Below, piece by piece: positions 1-8,102 of a stretch of DNA of 64,000 nt. A program made the position numbers and the translations under genes. The stretch is from Mesonia ostreae. GTDB taxonomy: Bacteria > Bacteroidota > Bacteroidia > Flavobacteriales > Flavobacteriaceae. The stretch spans positions 62,001-126,000 of the forward strand of contig NZ_JAVRBG010000001.1 in the NCBI RefSeq assembly GCF_031845265.1. Reading direction: 5' to 3'. The notes beneath the pieces were generated by a model, which did not search any database, was not told the origin of the DNA, and saw only the letters and a list, made by a program, of their open reading frames with translations. Position 1 is the first letter of the stretch, and each line of letters opens with the position of its first letter.

Positions 1-426
1 TTAAGTATTATTTTTTTGTTCATTTCATTAATAAGTCTCTATTTTTTACAACATAAAAAGCTAATTTCCAGTTTAATGGTTCTTTCTCTAATCGGAGTTA
101 TGATTCATACCTTTTTTAGCTTTTCTCTGAATTCATTCACCAACAATCCTTTTGCGACGCAAAGTTCTAGCTTTCAGTTGAAGCAAATTGTATTTCCGCA
201 TAAAAACTCCCGTTATTCGTTTGACTATGAACACTTATTCTTAGATAATTTAGACTACCATTCTCCCAAGAAAAATGATTTCTTCTGGAATACTGGCGAT
301 GGTCCTCTTCCTACCGTAAACAAAGATCAAATTCACTATTTTAAAGATAATTTCCGTTATATTCCGCAGCAACGAGGAAAAGATTTAAAAGAAGGTTTTT
401 ACAGCAAAAAATTACCAGTGGAATGA
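1..426 (+). CDS. C-terminal part of a membrane protein (partial, enters from the left edge)
   Basis: The reading frame is open from base 1, so the true start lies before the window. About 141 codons are visible. The first 40 or so residues are hydrophobic and hold one or two membrane helices; the rest is a soluble tail with a WNTGDGPLPTVNKDQ stretch. This tail resembles the C-terminus of the LIC_10190-type large integral membrane proteins found in flavobacteria, but that match is from memory and moderate at best. The stop overlaps the start of the next gene (ATGA), so the two are probably co-transcribed. Function unknown. Confidence 0.6.
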   Translation, partial: LSIIFLFISLISLYFLQHKKLISSLMVLSLIGVMIHTFFSFSLNSFTNNPFATQSSSFQLKQIVFPHKNSRYSFDYEHLFLDNLDYHSPKKNDFFWNTGDGPLPTVNKDQIHYFKDNFRYIPQQRGKDLKEGFYSKKLPVE

Positions 427-1187
427 ATAAAAAAGAATTAAAAGAGTTTTTAGACCATAAGGTTACGGAATATGAAAAACCACAATTTATATCCACCGAT
501 CCTATTCAGATTCCGCATTTATTTTCGCAAAAAGAAGATATAGAAATTGCTGGTTTTCTTACCGCTACCATCGCTTGGGGAAATAGAAAAAGCATTCTTA
601 AAAATGCACATCGGCTTATGGAAAAGATGGACCATTCGCCTTATGACTTTATCAAAAACCATCAAGAAAAAGATTTGGACTCACTTACGGGATTTGTTCA
701 TCGTACATTTAATGCAGATGATTTATTCTATTTTATAAAAGCACTTCAAAATATCTATAAAAATCACCAAGGTCTTGAAGGTATTTTTACCAAATTTAGC
801 TCGCCTACTTCTACACAAGAGGCAATTCATGAATTTAAAAAAATATTCTTTGCATTAGAGCACGCAAAAAGAACCGAAAAACATGTAAGCGATCCTGTAA
901 AAAAATCCGCAGCAAAACGTATCAATATGTTTTTAAGATGGATGGTACGTTCATCAAAAAATGAAGTAGATTTTGGACTCTGGAAAGGTATTTCTCCAGC
1001 TGCTTTATCTTGTCCCTTAGATGTGCATAGCGGGAATGTCGCTAGAAAATTGGGAATCTTAAAAAGAAAGCAAAATGACGCTAAAGCCTTAGCAGAATTA
1101 GATACAAAACTAAGAAAATTGGACCCCAAAGATCCTGTAAAATATGATTTTGCTCTTTTTGGTTTAGGGGTTTTTGAAAAATTCTAA
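423..1187 (+). CDS. TIGR02757 (DUF2400) family protein
   Basis: A 254-aa protein matching the Bacteroidetes TIGR02757 family in length and sequence. Family-typical features are the N-terminal segment IAGFLTATIAWGNRKSI (about residues 42-58), the FxHRTFNADD segment, and the central LRWMVR...VDFGLWKGI and PLDVHSG blocks. The last two resemble the helix-hairpin-helix DNA glycosylase-like fold, so a nucleic-acid role is plausible but unproven. The start overlaps the preceding stop by 4 bp. There is no signal peptide, so it should be cytosolic. No experimental function is known to me. Confidence 0.85.
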   Translation: MNKKELKEFLDHKVTEYEKPQFISTDPIQIPHLFSQKEDIEIAGFLTATIAWGNRKSILKNAHRLMEKMDHSPYDFIKNHQEKDLDSLTGFVHRTFNADDLFYFIKALQNIYKNHQGLEGIFTKFSSPTSTQEAIHEFKKIFFALEHAKRTEKHVSDPVKKSAAKRINMFLRWMVRSSKNEVDFGLWKGISPAALSCPLDVHSGNVARKLGILKRKQNDAKALAELDTKLRKLDPKDPVKYDFALFGLGVFEKF

Positions 1188-1260
1188 ATATAGCTGTAAA
1201 TCTATACTTACTTTTTTATCTTTACTTAAAATTAACTACCCCCAAAAGGTGTGCGTGTTT

Positions 1261-2469
1261 ATGAGTACTCAAAAAACTTCTCCCCAAGAATTAAAACGAT
1301 TACAAGCTTTAGAAGAATACCGCATTTTGGATACGCCAAACGAAGCAGAGTATGATGAAATTGCGCAGTTAGCGGCTAAAATTTCTGACAAGCCTATTGC
1401 TCTTATTTCGTTTATCGATAAAAATAGGCAATGGTTTAAATCTAAAATAGGTTTTGATGTATGTGAAACCGACAGAAATATTTCTTTTTGTACGCATGCC
1501 ATCGAGGCCGAAGATGAAATCCTAGAGGTTAAAAACGCACTAGAAGATGAACGCTTTAAAAACAATCCTCTTGTAACTACATCAGATTTACCTGTGATTT
1601 ACTATTGCGGTTTTAAGCTAACCGATAGTAAAGGAATTACTCTAGGAACACTTTGCGTTATAGATCACATTCCTGGAACTATGGACGAAAGTCAAAAAGC
1701 TTCTTTAAAATCTTTATCCAATCAAGTGGTGAAATTACTCGAGCTAAGACGTAGTTTTGAACTGTTGAAGAAAGCAGAAAAATCTTTAAAAGAGAAAAAT
1801 ACCTTACTCAAAGATTTTGCAGGAACCGTTTCGCACGATATAAAAATGCCCTTGGCCAATATGATTTTAACGGTAGATCTTATTAAGAAAAAGTACCTTA
1901 CGGTTTTAGATGAGGAAGGAGTGCACTACCTAAATTACTTAAAGCAATCTAGTTTTAGATTAAGCGAATACATTACAGGTATTTTAAATTTATATGAAAG
2001 TGAAGTCAATACGCTACAAAACGCAAAAGACACATTTGATTTTAAAAAGCTGTTAGAAGAAATAATCGATTTGTTTAATATTCAACACGATTGCGAGATT
2101 CAGCTACCAACCAAAAATCTAGATCTTTACTGCAACCGGACAGCTTTAGAGCAAATTTTATTGAACCTTATTGGGAACAGTTTAAAATATAACGATAAAG
2201 AAAATATTGTCATTAAAATTAAATGTAAAGAAAAAGACGAGCATTATGTATTCTCTGTGCGGGATAATGGAGTAGGTATTCCAAAAGAGAAACAAAAGGA
2301 CATTTTTAATCTATTTTCTACCGCCGGCATACAAGATCGCGATGGTAATAAAGGAAATGGGATTGGCCTTTCTACCGTAAAAAAATTGGTAGATAAGTTA
2401 GGCGGAGAAATTAAAGTAAAGTCAAAACTAGGAGAGTTTACAAAAGTTTCATTTACCATAAAAAAGTAA
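1261..2469 (+). CDS. GAF domain sensor histidine kinase
   Basis: A soluble 402-aa kinase. Residues about 10-165 form a GAF domain of the type that opens with LQALEEYRILDTPNEAEYD. Residues about 165-185 are a coiled linker. The HisKA domain carries the phospho-acceptor in TVSHDIKMPLAN (His192). The HATPase domain has an N box (NLIGNSLKYND), G1 (DNGVGIPKEKQ) and G2 (GNGIGLSTVKKL). There are no membrane helices, so it senses a cytoplasmic signal. The frame is open further upstream to 1174, overlapping the previous gene, but the ATG at 1261 places MSTQKTSPQELKRL at the N-terminus, as expected for the GAF domain. No response regulator is adjacent. Confidence 0.88.
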   Translation: MSTQKTSPQELKRLQALEEYRILDTPNEAEYDEIAQLAAKISDKPIALISFIDKNRQWFKSKIGFDVCETDRNISFCTHAIEAEDEILEVKNALEDERFKNNPLVTTSDLPVIYYCGFKLTDSKGITLGTLCVIDHIPGTMDESQKASLKSLSNQVVKLLELRRSFELLKKAEKSLKEKNTLLKDFAGTVSHDIKMPLANMILTVDLIKKKYLTVLDEEGVHYLNYLKQSSFRLSEYITGILNLYESEVNTLQNAKDTFDFKKLLEEIIDLFNIQHDCEIQLPTKNLDLYCNRTALEQILLNLIGNSLKYNDKENIVIKIKCKEKDEHYVFSVRDNGVGIPKEKQKDIFNLFSTAGIQDRDGNKGNGIGLSTVKKLVDKLGGEIKVKSKLGEFTKVSFTIKK

Positions 2470-2479
2470 TTAATCTAAG

Positions 2480-4414
2480 ATGCTATTTAAAAACCCTGCC
2501 GTTTTATATGCTTTAGCTCTATTGATTATTCCTATTCTTGTACACCTTTTTCAACTGCGAAGGTTTAAGAAAGAATACTTCACCAATGTCGCTTTTCTTA
2601 AAAAAATACAACAGCAGTCTAGAAAAAGCTCTAAGATTAAAAAATGGTTGGTTTTACTTTCTAGATTATTGGCATTTGCCGCTATTATTATTGCCTTTGC
2701 CCAGCCTTATTTTCCTGCGGAAGACAGCACTATTAAAAAGGAAGATTTGGTGGTTTATCTAGATAACTCCTTTAGTATGCAGCAAGAAGGAGCTAACGGT
2801 ACGCTATTAAATGATGCGGTGCAAAGTTTCATCACTTCTATTCCCGCTCAAAAAGAATTTACACTTTTCACCAACGATAAAGTCTATCGAAATACAAGCC
2901 TTGATAAAATTAAAAACCAACTGTTAGAGATTGATTTTACCGCAAAACGTCCTAGCTTAAAATCTTCGTATCTAAAAGCTCAAAATCTTTTTTCTTCGGA
3001 AAAAAATAGACGTAAAAGTTTTCTAGCACTAACCGATTTTCAAGCCAATGCTATTGATTCTGATGACATTTTTGAGAAAGAAATTCATACTGTTTTGATT
3101 CCGCTTCAAGCGAAAGAGCAACAAAATGTAAGTATTGATTCGGCGTATATCGCCAATAAAATCAATCAAGACTATCAAATGCATATTCGGGTTTCTTCCA
3201 ATAAAAAATCCGAAGATATTTTTCCTATCGCCATATACGGTCAAGAGCAACTACTGGCAAAAAGCAGCATTAGCTTTGCAGATAGTTTGGTAAGAAAAGT
3301 GGTTTTTAACTTAAACGAAAAAGAAATTTTTTACGGAAAAATAGCCTTAGAAGATCAATCTTTAGATTATGATAATCGCTTATTTTTTAGCATAAACTCC
3401 CAACAAAAGATAAAAGTAGCTGCCATTTCTGCGGAAGAGGATCGCTTTCTTGAGAAAATTTTTAACAACAAAGAAACTTTTGAGTTTTATAGCTTTAAAG
3501 AAAATGAAGCCGATTATTCCGTCTTAGAAAACGCCGACTTTATTGTACTTAATGAGCTTTCACAAATTCCTACAAGTTTACAAACCTTGCTTCAACAAAA
3601 ACTGAAGCAAGAGAAAAACGTACTGATAATTCCCGGAAGTAACATAGATATTTCCAATTACAATAGCTTTTTAGGAACGCTTAATCGCGCTAAAATCATC
3701 CAAAAAAAGAATCAGGAGTTAAAACTTACTCAGATTCGGTTTTCGCATCCTTTGTTCCACAATGTTTTCCGTAAAGCAATTTCCAATTTTGATTACCCAA
3801 CAATTTATGAAAGTTACGAAATCGACGATTATGGTTCTCCTGCCCTACTCACCAGCGATAACGCAGGCTTTTTAACCGAAAAAAACCATCTGTATCTATT
3901 TAAGTCGGCTTTAAATCAAAAGATAACCAATTTTAAAAGTTCTCCACTTATTGTTCCTGTCTTATATAATATGGCTAGGCAAAGTGTTTCTATTCCTCAA
4001 TTGTATTATGAAATTGGAGAAGTAAATGCGATTGATATTCCTACGCCTTTAAATCAAGATAAGGTCTTGCATTTAACGCAAGGAGAAGCAGATTTTATTC
4101 CGTTGCAACGAAAATTAAACGAACAAGTAAGAATTACCACAGCTCCAGATCTTCCTATTTTAGCAGGCAATTTTGAAGTAAAAAAACAAAACGAACTCAT
4201 CACCAGTTTAGGTTTTAATTACAACCGAAAGGAAAGCGACTTAGAGCTATATCCTACTGAAAAGTTTCAAAACGTAGAAATTAAAAATAGCATTACTCAC
4301 TATTTTTCTAATTTAAGAAACCAGAGTGAAGTAGATGAACTTTGGAAATGGTTTGTTATTTTTGCAATTCTATTTTTAGCGATAGAAATGTTGTTGCTCA
4401 AGTTTCTTAAATAA
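2480..4414 (+). CDS. BatA/VWA domain membrane protein
   Basis: A 644-aa protein. The N-terminus is the BatA signature: a first helix (YALALLIIPILVHLFQLRRF), a basic loop (KKEYFTNVAFLKKI), then a second helix near residues 57-75. A von Willebrand A-like domain follows with a MIDAS-type DNSFS motif (DxSxS) in VYLDNSFSMQQEG. The long middle region is probably periplasmic or beta-rich. A C-terminal helix (WFVIFAILFLAIEMLLLKFLK) anchors the end. Bat proteins are linked to aerotolerance and envelope stress in Bacteroides, but this lone BatA-type protein is functionally uncharacterised. It follows the kinase by 10 bp and precedes the dihydroorotase-like gene. Confidence 0.85.
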   Translation: MLFKNPAVLYALALLIIPILVHLFQLRRFKKEYFTNVAFLKKIQQQSRKSSKIKKWLVLLSRLLAFAAIIIAFAQPYFPAEDSTIKKEDLVVYLDNSFSMQQEGANGTLLNDAVQSFITSIPAQKEFTLFTNDKVYRNTSLDKIKNQLLEIDFTAKRPSLKSSYLKAQNLFSSEKNRRKSFLALTDFQANAIDSDDIFEKEIHTVLIPLQAKEQQNVSIDSAYIANKINQDYQMHIRVSSNKKSEDIFPIAIYGQEQLLAKSSISFADSLVRKVVFNLNEKEIFYGKIALEDQSLDYDNRLFFSINSQQKIKVAAISAEEDRFLEKIFNNKETFEFYSFKENEADYSVLENADFIVLNELSQIPTSLQTLLQQKLKQEKNVLIIPGSNIDISNYNSFLGTLNRAKIIQKKNQELKLTQIRFSHPLFHNVFRKAISNFDYPTIYESYEIDDYGSPALLTSDNAGFLTEKNHLYLFKSALNQKITNFKSSPLIVPVLYNMARQSVSIPQLYYEIGEVNAIDIPTPLNQDKVLHLTQGEADFIPLQRKLNEQVRITTAPDLPILAGNFEVKKQNELITSLGFNYNRKESDLELYPTEKFQNVEIKNSITHYFSNLRNQSEVDELWKWFVIFAILFLAIEMLLLKFLK

Positions 4415-4513
4415 AGAACTTTCAAAAAATATTTGAAATTGAAATTGGGATATGATTGTTAATTTTGGAGGGAAATCTGTACAGCAATAAACTTCCATAA
4501 GAGAATAAAGCCT

Positions 4514-5776
4514 ATGAAACTACTTATTAAGTCGGTCAAAGTGATTCAGTCTTCCAGCGAATTTCATCAGCAAAAAGTAGATATACTCGTAAAAGATGGA
4601 GTGATTTCTTCCATTAAATCTAAGATTGACGAAGTTGCAGATGAAACCTTAGAAATAGAGAATTTACATCTTTCTGAAGGTTGGTTTGATAGCAGTGTTT
4701 CTTTTGGAGAACCTGGTTACGAAGAAAGAGAAACTTTAGAAAACGGTTTATTAACTGCTGCGAAAAGCGGATTTACACAAATAGGTTTAAACTCCAACAT
4801 CAACCCGATTGCAGATCATGCTTCTGCCCTTAATTTTTTACAAAAAGAAAATGAAAAGCAAGCAGTGCGCGTATATCCCATCGCTGCGTTAACCAAACAT
4901 AGTGAAGGTAAAGATTTAGCCGAAGTGTATGATATGCATACCGCAGGAGCGGTTTCTTTTTACGATTATAAAAAGCCAGTTTCTAATCCCAACTTGTTGA
5001 AAATAGCTTTACAATATGTACAAAATTTTGACCGACTCGTACAATCTTTTCCTTTAGATGAATCCATTGCGCATAAAGGTTACGTACACGAAAATAAGCA
5101 AAGCACCATTCTTGGCTTAAAAGGAATTCCTTCTTTTGCCGAAGAATTGCAAATTAGCAGAGATCTCCACATTTTGGAATATACAGGCGGGAAATTACAT
5201 ATTCCTACCATTTCTACCAAAAAAGCCGTAGAGCTTATTCGTGAAGCCAAGAAAAAAGGTTTGGATGTAAGCTGTAGTGTTGCTATACATCAACTTGTTT
5301 TTAACAACGATAAGCTAGACACGTTTAATAGTCATTTTAAAGTGATGCCGCCGCTAAGGTCTAAAGAAGATCAAGAAGCCTTAGTAAAAGGTGTGAACGA
5401 CGGCACAATAGATCTGGTGACTACAGATCATATGCCGATGGATATTGAGCATAAAAAAGTAGAATTTGAAAACGCCCTCTTTGGCACGATTGGGTTAGAA
5501 TCGGCTTTTGGAGCGCTTAATGCTTTGCTAGGTTTAGAAAAAGCGATTGATTTACTTACTCGCGGAAAAAAACGTTTTCATATTCCTTCTTCTCTTATAA
5601 AAGAAGGAGAAGTCGCCAATTTTAGCTTTTTTAATCCAAAAGGCAATTATATATTTGCGCCACAACATATACTTTCCTCTTCAAAAAACGCCATGTTTTT
5701 AGATCATTCCTTAACTGGAAAAGCGCTGGGAATTTATGCACAAAAAAATCTTGTTATTCATGAATCAGACTCTTAA
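4514..5776 (+). CDS. Dihydroorotase-like amidohydrolase, predicted inactive (PyrC'-type)
   Basis: A 420-aa protein of the type I dihydroorotase/amidohydrolase family. The framework is clear: EGWFD near residue 55, GEPGYEERETLENG, GGKLHIPTISTKKAVELI, and VTTDHMPMD near residue 305. Most metal and substrate ligands are missing. The HxH motif normally before REPG reads DSSVSFGEPG, HVST-type His is replaced by PTIST, and PHHL reads IHQL. Only the TDH Asp/His segment is kept. Non-catalytic paralogues (PyrC') are known to scaffold aspartate transcarbamoylase in some bacteria; that role here is inference. It overlaps the next gene by 17 bp and sits in a co-directional run. Confidence 0.85.
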   Translation: MKLLIKSVKVIQSSSEFHQQKVDILVKDGVISSIKSKIDEVADETLEIENLHLSEGWFDSSVSFGEPGYEERETLENGLLTAAKSGFTQIGLNSNINPIADHASALNFLQKENEKQAVRVYPIAALTKHSEGKDLAEVYDMHTAGAVSFYDYKKPVSNPNLLKIALQYVQNFDRLVQSFPLDESIAHKGYVHENKQSTILGLKGIPSFAEELQISRDLHILEYTGGKLHIPTISTKKAVELIREAKKKGLDVSCSVAIHQLVFNNDKLDTFNSHFKVMPPLRSKEDQEALVKGVNDGTIDLVTTDHMPMDIEHKKVEFENALFGTIGLESAFGALNALLGLEKAIDLLTRGKKRFHIPSSLIKEGEVANFSFFNPKGNYIFAPQHILSSSKNAMFLDHSLTGKALGIYAQKNLVIHESDS

Positions 5777-6104
5777 TTCTTCTGAAGTAGAAAGTGGCAA
5801 AACTACCGCCATTATAAGTTACCTTACTTTTGTGGGTTGCATTATCGCCATTTTTATGAATATAGAACCCAAAAACAAATTTGCTTCTTTTCATATTAGG
5901 CAAGCCATAGGTATACATTTGCTTCAAATCCTTGTTTTTACAACGATGAGCGGTTTTGACAGCTTTTTAATCTCTTTTCCTTTATGGATTTTCTTCTTTG
6001 TTTTATGGTTTTATGCTTTTTTGGGTGTGGTGCAAGGAAAGAGATATTTAGTTCCTATATTGGGCGAACACTTTCAAAATTGGTTTAATAAAATAGCTCC
6101 ATGA
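5760..6104 (+). CDS. Small three-helix membrane protein (DUF4870/Tic20-like)
   Basis: A 114-aa protein with about three hydrophobic helices (residues about 18-34, 50-66, 74-95) and a conserved-looking loop, NKFASFHIRQAIGIH, between the first two. The pattern resembles DUF4870/Tic20-like small membrane proteins; the assignment is by pattern only. An alternative start at 5736 exists, but the ATG at 5760 gives the more natural MNQTLNSSEVESGKTTA N-terminus. It overlaps the preceding gene by 17 bp and the following esterase by 4 bp (ATGA), so the three are translationally coupled. Confidence 0.7.
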   Translation: MNQTLNSSEVESGKTTAIISYLTFVGCIIAIFMNIEPKNKFASFHIRQAIGIHLLQILVFTTMSGFDSFLISFPLWIFFFVLWFYAFLGVVQGKRYLVPILGEHFQNWFNKIAP

Positions 6105-6754
6105 TTACAAAAAATTTATCTTTAGAACACGTTTTAAAACCTTCTAAATTAGAAGGAAAAGCACCCTTAATTCTTATGCTTCACGGCTACGGAAGTGATG
6201 AAAACGACTTGTTTTCTTTTGCACCAGAATTATCTGATGACTATTTAATCGTTTCCGCGAAAGCGCCATATCAAATGATGCCTTACGGAAATGCTTGGTA
6301 TGACATTAATTTTGATGCGGATGGGGATAAATTTACTAACGATGAACAAGCCATTGCATCTCGAGATTTGATTGCAACATTTATAGATGAGATTGTAGAA
6401 CACTACCATGCAGATGCGCAAAATGTAACTCTACTAGGCTTTAGTCAAGGTGCCATTTTAAGTTATGCGGTTGCACTTTCCTATCCTCAAAAAGTACAGA
6501 ATGTCATCGCTTTAAGCGGATATATTCACGCTTCCATTTACAAGGCAGGATATGAGAAGAATGACTTTTCTAACTTAAGTATTTATGCTTCTCACGGAAA
6601 TGTAGATCAAGTAATTCCCGTAGAATGGGCTAGAAAGAACAAGCCATTCTTAGATGAATTAGGAATCGAAAATAAATATTCTGAATTTCCAGTAGGTCAC
6701 GGCGTGAATCCTCAGAATTTTAAAGAATTTAAAGACTGGTTAGCCCAACATTAG
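6101..6754 (+). CDS. Alpha/beta hydrolase, carboxylesterase/phospholipase family
   Basis: A 217-aa cytosolic serine hydrolase of the YpfH/carboxylesterase II family. Visible parts are the oxyanion-hole loop LMLHGYGSDENDL (residues 25-37), the nucleophile elbow GFSQG with Ser115, the acid Asp169 in HGNVDQVIP, and His200 in VGHGVN. The length is normal for the family. Substrate is unknown; relatives hydrolyse short-chain acyl esters or lysophospholipids. The start overlaps the upstream stop (ATGA). Its stop overlaps the stop of the convergent gene on the minus strand by 3 bp. Confidence 0.9.
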   Translation: MITKNLSLEHVLKPSKLEGKAPLILMLHGYGSDENDLFSFAPELSDDYLIVSAKAPYQMMPYGNAWYDINFDADGDKFTNDEQAIASRDLIATFIDEIVEHYHADAQNVTLLGFSQGAILSYAVALSYPQKVQNVIALSGYIHASIYKAGYEKNDFSNLSIYASHGNVDQVIPVEWARKNKPFLDELGIENKYSEFPVGHGVNPQNFKEFKDWLAQH

Positions 6755-7245
6755 TTGGCATAGATAAAGGAATCAGCTACTTCAATATCAATAGATTTAT
6801 CTTCATTGATAAAGTATTTGAACATGAGCTCTCCCCAGTATTTTCCATCGGTAAATTCCGCAATTCCCCATTTGTGGTTCAATAATTTTATCGCATTAAT
6901 GGCCATATTTCCTTGCATTCCTTGATAAGGAACTAAAGGATTGTCTTTATCGATGCTATTTTTATCTAAAATTTGCGCCTGAAGTAAACCGTTGAATTCG
7001 TTTACTTCAAAGCCTCTATCTTCAATATACATTTTTGCTTTATCACTATCCAGCAACGAAAATCTACCAGTTGCATCTACTAGATTTATTAAAGAATCTT
7101 TTTCTCGCTTAAGTTCTTCTTTATCTTCAGAAAGCTTACCTATTTTTTCTTCTTGCATCTCTAAACCCTTTTTAGAATTACTGAATTGAAAAACAATATA
7201 CAATAAGGCAAATACAAACAAGTACATAAAAATTTTACCGCTCAT
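6751..7245 (-). CDS. Hypothetical protein with N-terminal membrane anchor and coiled coil
   Basis: A 164-aa protein. Residues about 5-22 (IFMYLFVFALLYIVFQF) form one membrane helix. Residues about 28-57 are a charged coiled coil rich in Glu/Lys. A soluble C-terminal domain follows with NPLVPYQGMQGNMAINAI and HKWGIAEFTDGKYWGEL. It is probably anchored to the inner membrane. I recognise it as a conserved flavobacterial protein without a known role. It overlaps the stop of the upstream metallo-hydrolase gene (TAATG), so the two form an operon. Confidence 0.7.
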   Translation of the reverse strand: MSGKIFMYLFVFALLYIVFQFSNSKKGLEMQEEKIGKLSEDKEELKREKDSLINLVDATGRFSLLDSDKAKMYIEDRGFEVNEFNGLLQAQILDKNSIDKDNPLVPYQGMQGNMAINAIKLLNHKWGIAEFTDGKYWGELMFKYFINEDKSIDIEVADSFIYAN

Positions 7246-8006
7246 TACATTTCAATTTTTAAATTATCATACGCCAAAAATACATTTTCTGGCAACTCTG
7301 CTTCCACTTCATCATGAAAACCTAATAGATGACTAATATGGGTTAAATACGCTTTTTCTGGCTTTAGCTCTTCAATCATAGCCAATGCTTCCTCCAAATT
7401 AAGATGAGAATGGTGTGGCTTTCTTCGCAAGGCATTAATCACTAATACGTTTAACCCTTTAAGCTTTTCTTTCTCTTCGTGTTTAATCGTTTTTGCATCG
7501 GTTACGTAAGCAAAATCATTCAGTCTAAACCCAAAAACCTGTAATTGATTGTGCAACACGTTTACAGGGATTACCTCCTCATTTTTTAACTGAAAAGCTT
7601 CCCCAGTAAGCTCAATTACATTTACTTCCGGGGCACCGGGATATTTATTTTTTTCTTGAAAAACGTAATCAAACCTTTTCTTTAGCGCTTGCACCACTCT
7701 AGAATGGGCAAAAATATCTATTTTTCCTTGACGGAAGTAAAAAGGCCGTACATCATCTAACCCAATAATATGATCATTATGTTCGTGTGTAAAAAGAATA
7801 CCATCAATATGAGAAACGTGATGGGTAAGCATTTGCTGTCTAAAATCTGGGCCGCAATCTATCACATAGCGATAATCTTCCCATTCTATCATCACTGAAA
7901 CGCGTAAACGCTTGTCTTTAGGGTTCTCGCTTAAACATACGGGGTGCTGGCTTCCAATAACGGGAATGCCTTGTGAAGTTCCAGTACCTAAAAAAGTAAT
8001 TTGCAC
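7245..8006 (-). CDS. MBL fold metallo-hydrolase (PhnP/RNase Z-like)
   Basis: A 253-aa metallo-beta-lactamase fold enzyme. It begins with the strand MQITFLGTGTSQGIP and has the metal-binding motif THEHNDHIIGLDD (residues 73-85), an ITFLGTGTSQGIP-type N-terminus typical of PhnP-like phosphodiesterases, and a late YLTHISHLLG histidine segment. It probably hydrolyses cyclic phosphodiester or related substrates; the substrate is not predictable. The start is GTG: no in-frame ATG lies upstream, and this start gives the family N-terminus exactly. A TACTTTTG element on the minus strand at 8022-8029 lies about 20 bases upstream. Confidence 0.88.
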   Translation of the reverse strand: MQITFLGTGTSQGIPVIGSQHPVCLSENPKDKRLRVSVMIEWEDYRYVIDCGPDFRQQMLTHHVSHIDGILFTHEHNDHIIGLDDVRPFYFRQGKIDIFAHSRVVQALKKRFDYVFQEKNKYPGAPEVNVIELTGEAFQLKNEEVIPVNVLHNQLQVFGFRLNDFAYVTDAKTIKHEEKEKLKGLNVLVINALRRKPHHSHLNLEEALAMIEELKPEKAYLTHISHLLGFHDEVEAELPENVFLAYDNLKIEM

Positions 8007-8021
8007 GCATTTATTTTGTCA

Positions 8022-8055
8022 CAAAAGTAGTTATATTTTTTTGTTTAAATGTCAA
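8022..8055 (-). promoter_or_regulatory. Bacteroidetes-type promoter for the MBL hydrolase gene
   Basis: On the minus strand a TACTTTTG element (8022-8029) matches the TAnnTTTG -7 box. A TTG at 8053-8055 gives the -33 box with a 23-base spacer. The element points at the GTG start at 8006 and is divergent from the promoter at 8041-8068. Confidence 0.55.
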
Positions 8056-8068
8056 ATCACTACCTTTG
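8041..8068 (+). promoter_or_regulatory. Bacteroidetes-type promoter (TTG-N17-TACCTTTG)
   Basis: TTG at 8041-8043 is followed after 17 bases by TACCTTTG at 8061-8068, matching the -33/-7 consensus of Bacteroidetes primary sigma factor. It lies 34 bases before the ATG of the 484-aa conserved protein and shares the intergenic space with the divergent minus-strand promoter. Confidence 0.65.
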
Positions 8069-8102
8069 ATAACGTAATCTTTTATAAAATTTTTAGACAA
8101 CC

